Positions 7,450 to 13,836 of a DNA stretch of 17,542 bases are shown here, in pieces (the first letter of the stretch is position 1; each line of letters starts with the position of its first letter). The notes beneath the pieces are model-generated. The model made no database searches and was not told the DNA's origin. It saw only the letters and a list, made by a program, of their open reading frames with translations. Source of the DNA: an uncultured Bacilli bacterium. Its GTDB lineage: Bacteria > Bacillota_I > Bacilli_A > RF39 > UBA660. A program made the position numbers and the translations under genes. Location: NCBI GenBank assembly GCA_947626445.1, contig CANQSC010000017.1, positions 1-17,542 on the forward strand, written 5' to 3'.

Positions 7450-7476
7450 AAAAAACAAGGAAATTTTGTTTCCTTG
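7450..7476 (-). terminator. terminator of DUF975 gene
   Basis: On the minus strand CAAGGAAA and TTTCCTTG form an eight-pair stem with the loop CAAAA, directly followed by TTTTTT. It lies 25 bases beyond the TAA of the gene at 7502. The rest of the 7264-7501 gap holds only the solenoid-gene promoter. Confidence 0.8.
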
Positions 7477-7501
7477 CTATTTTAATAGTATTTTTTAATA
7501 T

Positions 7502-8173
7502 TTAATTAGCTTTTTTTTCATCTTTAATACTATAATAAAAATTAGCACATGTAACATTCATGTAAGGTGCTACATATAGCATTAAAATACCAAAAGTAAA
7601 ACCAGCTAAAATAGCCCAACCTATAAAACTAAGTTGTAAAATGAAGTAGTCTAATTTATGACCATACATCATTTCTTTACTTTTTCTAATAGCTTCAAAA
7701 ACACCAATTTCAGGATTATCTACCATTATATAATTAACCATTGAATATTTATATGTAGCAACAATACCAGGAATGATTAATAATAATGACCATAATCCGA
7801 CAAAGATTGCTGTCATTATAGAAACGCCAATATAAAGTAACCATAAGCTTGTTTTACTGAATAGTTCTTTATAAGTAACTTTTTCATTACGAGAAAGCTT
7901 CATGTAGAAACTTACAGAACCTAATGCTAAGAATGCTGAAATAACAATTGATAGCACAGCTGAAATTAATTGAGCTGGACTTATAATGCTAGTAGTACCA
8001 TCTAAAATAGCTTGAATAGTTTGAGGGTCACTTAAATTAGCACTGTTACCTACAAAACCAATACAAGATACTGCTAAGGTAATAAGTCCCATAATAACCA
8101 TTACTAATATAGCTTGTCCCCAGTTTCCTTTTAATGATTTTTTGGCATTTTCTTTTAATTCTACTCTACTCAC
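7502..8173 (-). CDS. DUF975 family integral membrane protein
   Basis: This 223-residue multi-pass membrane protein belongs to the DUF975 family, whose function is unknown. The N-terminus MSRVELKENAKKSLKGNWGQ and the conserved block at about 140-175 (YKYSMVNYIMVDNPEIG, then EAIRKSKEMMYGHK and LSFIGWAIL) are typical. Hydrophobic segments lie near residues 19-42, 68-90, 108-140 and 176-205. The start is a GTG at 8171-8173, supported by AAAGGAGT about nine bases upstream. A plausible promoter (TTTACG, 17 bases, TATATT) lies just before it. It may also be read from the gene at 8256-8672, whose stop is 82 bases upstream with no hairpin between. A clear terminator at 7450-7476 ends the unit. Confidence 0.88.
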   Translation of the reverse strand: MSRVELKENAKKSLKGNWGQAILVMVIMGLITLAVSCIGFVGNSANLSDPQTIQAILDGTTSIISPAQLISAVLSIVISAFLALGSVSFYMKLSRNEKVTYKELFSKTSLWLLYIGVSIMTAIFVGLWSLLLIIPGIVATYKYSMVNYIMVDNPEIGVFEAIRKSKEMMYGHKLDYFILQLSFIGWAILAGFTFGILMLYVAPYMNVTCANFYYSIKDEKKAN

Positions 8174-8255
8174 AACAATGTACTCCTTTCTATTACCAAT
8201 ATACCATTAAATTTTATTTTCGTAAATCTAAAATATGACAAAATCTGATTTTTTT

Positions 8256-8672
8256 TTAACTTAATTTTTGGTTATTATTAATATTTAAAACTTCATAAAT
8301 ACTAAATAAATTTAGTAAAATACTTTGACATATATTAGGATAAGTCATTTTTAAATCATTAATAATATTAAAAGATATTAATAAAAGATTATCATACATA
8401 TTATGAATTTCCATATTTTTATTTATATTAATCCATAATTCTATGATTTTTTCAATATTATCATTAGTAATATTAACCATACCAATATATTCATTTTGAC
8501 AATAATTAAAACCTACAACAACTAATTTTAAGTAAGTCAAATTTTTATAAATATGAGGATCGATATTTAACCAATAACCATATAATAATTTAAGATATTT
8601 ATTAACTAATTGTTCATAATCAACAATATTATTAGCTATTTCTTTTTGATATAAAATTTTAAGTTCTTCCAT
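8256..8672 (-). CDS. hypothetical helical protein
   Basis: This 138-residue protein is not recognised. It has no signal peptide or clear membrane segment and is predicted mostly helical from its leucine, isoleucine and asparagine pattern. The core hydrophobic stretch YLKLVVVGFNYC at about 47-58 is too short and polar-flanked for a confident membrane span. A strong promoter (TTGACA, 16 bases, TATAAT) at 8691-8718 places the transcript start only about 12 bases from the ATG. The ribosome site is weak (GTGATG). The near-leaderless arrangement is unusual for this window. It is divergent from the 8780 gene and sits upstream of the DUF975 gene, with which it may be cotranscribed. Confidence 0.65.
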   Translation of the reverse strand: MEELKILYQKEIANNIVDYEQLVNKYLKLLYGYWLNIDPHIYKNLTYLKLVVVGFNYCQNEYIGMVNITNDNIEKIIELWININKNMEIHNMYDNLLLISFNIINDLKMTYPNICQSILLNLFSIYEVLNINNNQKLS

Positions 8673-8690
8673 AAAACATCACTAGACTTT

Positions 8691-8718
8691 ATTATATAAT
8701 TATTTTTTCAAGTGTCAA
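8691..8718 (-). promoter_or_regulatory. divergent promoter, minus-strand side
   Basis: Minus-strand TTGACA (8718-8713) and TATAAT (8696-8691) are both perfect hexamers, separated by 16 bases. It drives the gene at 8256-8672. Confidence 0.8.
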
Positions 8719-8720
8719 GT

Positions 8721-8749
8721 TTGACAAACACTAATGATTATGTTAGAAT
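8721..8749 (+). promoter_or_regulatory. divergent promoter, plus-strand side
   Basis: TTGACA (8721-8726) is followed after 17 bases by TAGAAT (8744-8749), with a TG extension at 8741-8742. It drives the gene at 8780 through a leader with AGAGGGGG at 8763-8770. Its -35 lies two bases from the -35 of the opposing promoter. Confidence 0.8.
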
Positions 8750-8779
8750 AGCCAAATCAAAAAGAGGGGGATTAGTTTT

Positions 8780-10453
8780 ATGAATAATGTGTTTTATGTA
8801 ATGGCTAATAATATTATTAGCAAAAACTTTGAAGAAGCATTAGCTAATTTAAAAGAGTATATAACTATTAATAAAAATAATAAAAATGTTTTATTATATG
8901 CTTCATTATTGGAAGAATTATTAAAAAATAATAATTTAGATTTTAATTTTATTAATACTTTAAATTCTTTTGGTGATGATAAAGTTGAAGGTTATCAAAT
9001 GTATTATAAATTAGCGTTTGATAGTGTTTTGAAAAAAGATTATGAACAAGCTTTAAAATATTTAAAAGAATATAAAACTTATGAAAAAAAGCATTCTAAA
9101 AATAATAGTTTAGATATTGTTTTATTAGAAATATTATTAGAAGAAGTTAATAACAATAAAAGTGTTGTTATTAATAATCTTGTCGAAAATAGTCCATATT
9201 ATTTATTTAAACAATATTTTCAAAAATTACAAGATGATATTAAATCTGAAAATTATTTAGAAGCTTTAAATGATTGTCAAATTGTCAAAAAATATACAGT
9301 TGCAAATAAAATTAAGTTTTATAATAATATTGAAAATTTATTAAATAAAATAATTGAAATGGAACAAAATAAAACAATTTTAAAGAGAGAAACTATGGTT
9401 TATCCTGATATTGAAAACTATAATTTTGTATTAGATTTAGCGTTAAAGAATGGTGATTATAAAACAGCTTATCGAAATGTTGGTAAAGTTATTTATTATG
9501 AATCTTCTAGTATTATTTTAAAAATGTATCAACAATTATTATATAAAATAAATCTTTTAAATAATAAGAATCTTAAAGAAATAGAAATTAAAAATAAAGA
9601 ATTAATTATAAATTATATAAAAGCTAAAGATTATGAAAATTTAAAAAGATTATTAAATAATTATGAAATAGATTATTATGTTTCTTTATTAAATATTATT
9701 AAAGATATTGAAAATGGTAATTATTTAAATGCTTCTAAATCGATTGAACTATTTATTAAAGAGGGAAATAATAAAGAAATTTATCAAGCTTTATTAAGTA
9801 ATATTATGGTTAAAGATAAAAGCGGTAATAAAGAATTTGATGATAAGATTATGATTTTATATAACGATATATTACATACTAATAGTAAAGCTGATTTAGA
9901 AATTAAGATTGATAGTTTAAAAGAATTATTAATTAATAAAAGTAATATATTAGAATTAAATCAAGATGAAAAAAATATTTTTAATTTAATTACAACTTAT
10001 TTTAATGTTAATAATAGTAATATTGATTTAGATAATTATTTTGCTAGAGTTAAAAAAGAAGATAATATTATAGATTATTTTAATAAAGCAATGTTTTATG
10101 GCGATTATTCAAGTGCTTATCAAATTATGAATTCTGATGAATGGTTTAAAAATATTGGTAATGTTAAAAATAGGACTTATTATTCAGTTGTTAGAAAAAT
10201 ATTAATTGTTTTAAATATTAAGAATAATAAAAAGATTGTTAAAAAAGAAGATGAAACAACTATTGATAATCATTATTTAGATTGTTTGGCTAATTTAAAA
10301 AGATTAATTAAAAAAAGAGAATTTGAAGAAGCATATCAATTTTTATGTGAAAATGATTTTTCTTATAATGAAACTAGTAAGTTATATTATGAGATGTTAT
10401 TAAAATATTTAATTAATTTAAAAAGAGGGGAAACAGAGAGTTTGAAACGTTAA
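8780..10453 (+). CDS. TPR-like alpha-solenoid protein
   Basis: This 557-residue cytoplasmic protein has no named family I can assign. It contains at least six degenerate helix-pair repeats marked by aromatic-Glu/Ser-x-Ala turns. Examples are KNFEEALANLKEYI, KKDYEQALKYLKEY, SENYLEALNDCQIV, NGDYKTAYRNVGKV, NGNYLNASKSIELF and KREFEEAYQFLCEN, spread from the N- to the C-terminus. This is the tetratricopeptide-style scaffold used for protein binding. There is no enzymatic motif, signal peptide or membrane span. Codon use is extremely A/T-biased, with many asparagine, lysine and tyrosine codons. The start is set by AGAGGGGG and a strong promoter at 8721-8749. A terminator overlaps its stop codon, so it is probably monocistronic, although the pyrophosphatase gene follows after 60 bases. 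Confidence 0.75.
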   Translation: MNNVFYVMANNIISKNFEEALANLKEYITINKNNKNVLLYASLLEELLKNNNLDFNFINTLNSFGDDKVEGYQMYYKLAFDSVLKKDYEQALKYLKEYKTYEKKHSKNNSLDIVLLEILLEEVNNNKSVVINNLVENSPYYLFKQYFQKLQDDIKSENYLEALNDCQIVKKYTVANKIKFYNNIENLLNKIIEMEQNKTILKRETMVYPDIENYNFVLDLALKNGDYKTAYRNVGKVIYYESSSIILKMYQQLLYKINLLNNKNLKEIEIKNKELIINYIKAKDYENLKRLLNNYEIDYYVSLLNIIKDIENGNYLNASKSIELFIKEGNNKEIYQALLSNIMVKDKSGNKEFDDKIMILYNDILHTNSKADLEIKIDSLKELLINKSNILELNQDEKNIFNLITTYFNVNNSNIDLDNYFARVKKEDNIIDYFNKAMFYGDYSSAYQIMNSDEWFKNIGNVKNRTYYSVVRKILIVLNIKNNKKIVKKEDETTIDNHYLDCLANLKRLIKKREFEEAYQFLCENDFSYNETSKLYYEMLLKYLINLKRGETESLKR

Positions 10454-10474
10454 AAACTCTTTGTTTTTTTTTTG
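10437..10474 (+). terminator. terminator overlapping the stop codon
   Basis: AGAGTTT (10437-10443) pairs with AAACTCT (10454-10460) across a ten-base loop that contains the TAA stop. A long T tract follows (10461-10473, one G). The 5' arm is still coding for the solenoid protein. Confidence 0.8.
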
Positions 10475-10488
10475 TTTTATGTTATATT
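10461..10488 (+). promoter_or_regulatory. candidate ppaC promoter
   Basis: TTGTTT at 10461-10466 and an extended -10 TGtTATATT ending at 10488 are 16 bases apart. The transcript would start near 10495, leaving a leader with AAAGG and GGTGG before the ATG. The -35 overlaps the T tract of the preceding terminator. Confidence 0.45.
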
Positions 10489-10513
10489 TTTTATGCAAAG
10501 GTTGGTGGTTATC

Positions 10514-12136
10514 ATGGCTTTAACATATGTTTTTGGACATCGTAATCCTGATACTGATAGTGTTTGTTCAGCTATTAGTTTATCTTATTTAAAAAATGCT
10601 TTAGGAGAAGAGACTACACCTAGAGTTTTAGGACATATTAATAAAGAAACTAAATTTGTTTTAAATTATTTTAAAGTTAAAGAACCAGAATATTTAAATA
10701 ATGCAAAAGTGCAAATTAGAAATGTTCATTACAATAAAGGAACTTATGTTGATGAAAAAATGTCAATTAAAGAAGTAATTGATTATTTATTAGAAAAAAA
10801 GTTAACTGCAGTACCTGTTGTTTCACAAAATCATAAGCTTGTTAGTTTAATTACTTTAAAAGAAATTGCCATGTTATTTATTAATACAGTTAAAAATAAT
10901 TTAAATACTAGTTATGATCAGATATTAAAATCTTTAAATGGTAAAGAAATAACCCGTTTTAAAGATGAATTTTATGGTACTATGATGGTTGCTAGTTATC
11001 AAAGTAGTACTTTTATGGAACAGATTAATTTAAAACCAAGTGATATTTTAATTATTGGAGACCGTCATAAAGTTTTAGAGTATGGTCTTTTAAATAAAAT
11101 AAGTTTAATTATTTTAACTAATAATTTTAGTTTATCTCCTGATTTATTAGAACTTGCTAAAGAAAATAAAGTAAGTGTTATATCTAGTTCTATGGATACT
11201 TATAATACTTGTAATGCTATTTCACTAAGTAATTATGTTAAGACTATTATTTTAAATCATAATCCTAGTATTGTTCATGATTCTGATTATTTAACGGAGT
11301 TTGTTGAAATGGCTCATAAACAAGGTTTTTCAAATTATCCCGTTTTAAATAAAAAGGGTGAATGTCTTGGAATGATTAAAGTTACTGAGGCTGGCGAATA
11401 TGATAAGATGCCAATTATTTTAGTTGACCATAATCAATTAGATCAAAGTATTCCTGGAATTGAAGAAGCAAACATTAAAGAAATAATTGACCATCATAAT
11501 TTAGGAGCTATAGGAACTAATGTGCCAATTAATTTTCGAAGTATGCCAGTAGGGTCAACTTGTACAATATTATATTATTTATATTTAGAAAATAATGTTG
11601 AAATTCCTTTTGAAATTGCGGGTATTATGTTATCAGCTATTTTATCAGATACTTTAATTTTTCAAAGTCCAACAACTACCGAAAAAGATATTGAAGCTGC
11701 TAATAGTTTAACTAAAATATGTAATTTAGATATTAAAGAATATGGTTATAAAATGTTAAAAGCTGGAAGTAGTCTTGATGCAATGAGTATTGATGAAGTA
11801 ATCTTCCAAGATTTTAAATCTTATAATATTAGTAATACAACATTAGGTATTAGTCAAATTATTACGATGGATTTTGAACGAATAAAAAATGATTTAGGTA
11901 AATATGTTAAAAAATTAGATGAAATAGCTAAAGGTCAATATGAAGTAGTAACTATCTTTATTACTGATATAATTAAAAATGGTTCTTATATTTTATATAA
12001 TCAAAGTGCTAAAGATATTATTATGGATAGTTATGATTTAGATTCTTTAGAAGAGGGAATGTTTATTCCTAATTTAATCTCAAGAAAAAAACAAATGCTT
12101 CCAAAATTAATGGAAACATTAGAAAAACGAAATTAA
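10514..12136 (+). CDS. ppaC: CBS-regulated manganese-dependent inorganic pyrophosphatase
   Basis: This family II pyrophosphatase (540 residues) hydrolyses PPi to two phosphates in the cytoplasm, pulling nucleotide and DNA synthesis forward. The DHH core shows metal ligands His9, Asp13 and Asp15 in GHRNPDTDSVCSAI. It also shows Asp305 in LVDHNQ, the DHH at 326-328 and Asp379 in LSDT. A DHHA2 domain fills the C-terminus. Between the halves, about residues 65-300 form the regulatory insert CBS, DRTGG, CBS, with KLTAVPVV in the first CBS domain and GFSNYPVL in the second. In characterised relatives this insert binds adenine nucleotides: AMP/ADP inhibit and diadenosine polyphosphates activate. I chose the ATG at 10514 because family homology begins there and GGTGG precedes it. 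An upstream in-frame TTG at 10472 lies in the terminator tail. Its stop overlaps that of the convergent gene. Confidence 0.96.
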   Translation: MALTYVFGHRNPDTDSVCSAISLSYLKNALGEETTPRVLGHINKETKFVLNYFKVKEPEYLNNAKVQIRNVHYNKGTYVDEKMSIKEVIDYLLEKKLTAVPVVSQNHKLVSLITLKEIAMLFINTVKNNLNTSYDQILKSLNGKEITRFKDEFYGTMMVASYQSSTFMEQINLKPSDILIIGDRHKVLEYGLLNKISLIILTNNFSLSPDLLELAKENKVSVISSSMDTYNTCNAISLSNYVKTIILNHNPSIVHDSDYLTEFVEMAHKQGFSNYPVLNKKGECLGMIKVTEAGEYDKMPIILVDHNQLDQSIPGIEEANIKEIIDHHNLGAIGTNVPINFRSMPVGSTCTILYYLYLENNVEIPFEIAGIMLSAILSDTLIFQSPTTTEKDIEAANSLTKICNLDIKEYGYKMLKAGSSLDAMSIDEVIFQDFKSYNISNTTLGISQIITMDFERIKNDLGKYVKKLDEIAKGQYEVVTIFITDIIKNGSYILYNQSAKDIIMDSYDLDSLEEGMFIPNLISRKKQMLPKLMETLEKRN

Positions 12137-12975
12137 GATTTAAAACGATAACAATAAATAGTTGGTAAGTTAAATAATCTTAAAGATATATCTTCGGTAC
12201 CAATTCCACTATTTACAAAGATGGTGGTATTTCCTTCGAGATATTTTCCTTTTTCAAAACTCATTGAGTTTTGATTTTTTTTAATCCCACCTATAAAAGG
12301 AATTCTTACTACTCCACCTAGAGTATGGCCACTAAAGAGAAAATCAATATTATTTTTAATATCAATTAAAACACTTGGTTCATGACTTAAAAATAATTGA
12401 AGACCGTCACTATCTTTTTGAAAAGCTTTACTATAGTCAGGTATATTTTTAGTTATTGAACCAATCCCACTTAGATATATTGGTGTATTTCCATTATAGT
12501 AAATTTTTTTATTTTCACCATTTAATATTTCAAAATTAGAATTTGCTAATATTTGGTCATATTTATCTTTGTTTTCTAAATCATGGTCCCCATATACAGC
12601 ATATTTTTTTAAATTAGCATTTAATTTACTAAAAGCTTCAGTTAAAAAATTAATATTATTATCTGATAAAGTTATATATGGATCAAATAAATCACCTGAA
12701 AATAAAATAATGTCTGGTTTTGCTTCATTAATTTTTTCAACCATTTTATTAACTTCTTTTTCATTAGTTGTTCTACCAAAATGAATATCTGAAAAATGAA
12801 TGATGGTAAAACCGTTAAAAGATTCGGGTATTTTATCATTTGTTAAATAATAATCTTTAACAGTAATTATTTTGGTTTCAATAAAATGCATCCAAATATA
12901 AAGTAAAATTATTAAGATTATAATACTAATAATTATTTTTATAAAAATATTTATTTTTTTCTTTTCTTTTTCCAT
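12133..12975 (-). CDS. membrane-anchored metallophosphoesterase-like protein with altered metal motifs
   Basis: This 280-residue protein has the calcineurin-like phosphoesterase fold of the YkuE/YaeI type. An N-terminal membrane anchor spans about residues 9-29, with the catalytic domain probably outside. Motifs in order are DIH (Asp63, His65), GDLFD (Asp95), GDHD (129-132), SHEP (His198) and SGHTLGG (215-221). Two positions deviate from the family: GNHD is GDHD (Asp130), and the second histidine of GHTH is Leu219. The first site normally uses the Asn as a metal or phosphate ligand, and the second normally ligates metal. Activity may be changed or lost. The start has AGGTG five bases upstream, overlapping the TAG of the CPBP gene seven bases away, so the two are probably translationally coupled. 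The substrate is unknown. Confidence 0.87.
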   Translation of the reverse strand: MEKEKKKINIFIKIIISIIILIILLYIWMHFIETKIITVKDYYLTNDKIPESFNGFTIIHFSDIHFGRTTNEKEVNKMVEKINEAKPDIILFSGDLFDPYITLSDNNINFLTEAFSKLNANLKKYAVYGDHDLENKDKYDQILANSNFEILNGENKKIYYNGNTPIYLSGIGSITKNIPDYSKAFQKDSDGLQLFLSHEPSVLIDIKNNIDFLFSGHTLGGVVRIPFIGGIKKNQNSMSFEKGKYLEGNTTIFVNSGIGTEDISLRLFNLPTIYCYRFKS

Positions 12976-12982
12976 ATTTCAC

Positions 12983-13699
12983 CTATGCTATTAAAGATGC
13001 GATTAAAATTAGAGCAACAGATAAACCGTTATGGAACATATGAGCCATTATACTTGTAAAAATACAATCAGTTTCATAATAGGCTTTACCAAAAAAATAT
13101 CCTAAAGTAGCATAAGGTAAAATAAATAATAATTCATTAGAACTACTAAGTAAAGCTTGCCATGAGGAATAATCTAATTCGTTAATAACATGAACAGTAC
13201 CAAAAAGAATAGCGGTAAAAATTAAAAATAATTCTTTCTTTTTAAAAGCTTCTTTAAAGCCTTTTCGAAAAGCTACTTCTTCTAAGATAGGCCCTAGAAA
13301 AACCATGGCAATAATTGAAAATATTGGAAATTGATTTAAAATTTCTCTGTTTTGAGTTTCATTGCTTGCTAAAGAACCAACAATACTAATAATTATAATA
13401 TTAAATAAAATCATTAATAAAAAACCTTTTCCCCAATTTTTAATTGCTATTTTAAAATAACTTTTAAAGTTTTTAAGAAATTTATGCCATTCTTTAAAGA
13501 TACTTTTGCAGTATATAATAAGAACAATAATAACATCTACAATATAGACAATTAAATTTATTAAAGTAATAAATTTAGAATCATTAAGATCTTTTATAAA
13601 TGGTGCGATAATTAATGATATTATTTGAGGTACTATCACTAAATATAATAAAATAATTAAAAAAGCTTTTCCTAATTTTTTAAAATCAATATTTTTCAT
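12983..13699 (-). CDS. CPBP family intramembrane metalloprotease
   Basis: This 238-residue multi-pass membrane protein belongs to the CPBP (CAAX protease and bacteriocin-processing, Abi) family. The three signatures are present: EEVAFRKGF (Glu140, Glu141, Arg145), FGTVH (His170) and HMFHN (His220, Asn224). The motif residues complete the expected glutamate/histidine active site, so it is likely an active protease. Roughly six to eight hydrophobic segments are visible. I set the start at the ATG at 13699. It has AAGGAG seven bases upstream, while the longer frame beginning with a TTG at 13720 would include that ribosome site in the coding region. It heads a two-gene unit with the metallophosphoesterase. 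Members often act in bacteriocin self-immunity or processing, but no bacteriocin gene is visible here. Confidence 0.92.
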   Translation of the reverse strand: MKNIDFKKLGKAFLIILLYLVIVPQIISLIIAPFIKDLNDSKFITLINLIVYIVDVIIVLIIYCKSIFKEWHKFLKNFKSYFKIAIKNWGKGFLLMILFNIIIISIVGSLASNETQNREILNQFPIFSIIAMVFLGPILEEVAFRKGFKEAFKKKELFLIFTAILFGTVHVINELDYSSWQALLSSSNELLFILPYATLGYFFGKAYYETDCIFTSIMAHMFHNGLSVALILIASLIA

Positions 13700-13787
13700 T
13701 AACTTACTCCTTCTATTCAATATAAATATATCATAAAGAAAACTTTTTTTATAGATTAAATTTTATTTTTAGCTTTTTTTAAAATTA

Positions 13788-13816
13788 TTGAAAAATTATA
13801 TTCAATTTGATATTAT
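13788..13816 (+). promoter_or_regulatory. promoter of the large surface protein gene
   Basis: TTGAAA (13788-13793) and TATTAT (13811-13816) are 17 bases apart, with a TG extension at 13808-13809. The predicted start, near 13823, leaves a very short leader beginning at the ribosome site AGAGGAAG (13822-13829). Confidence 0.6.
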
Positions 13817-13836
13817 TAAATAGAGGAAGATATGAA

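Noticed and set aside
10472..10513. Upstream TTG start for the pyrophosphatase
   Set aside because: It lies in the T tract of a terminator, and family similarity begins at the ATG at 10514.
12569..12784. Plus-strand open frame opposite the metallophosphoesterase
   Set aside because: It is antisense to a gene with clear motifs and has no promoter or ribosome site of its own.
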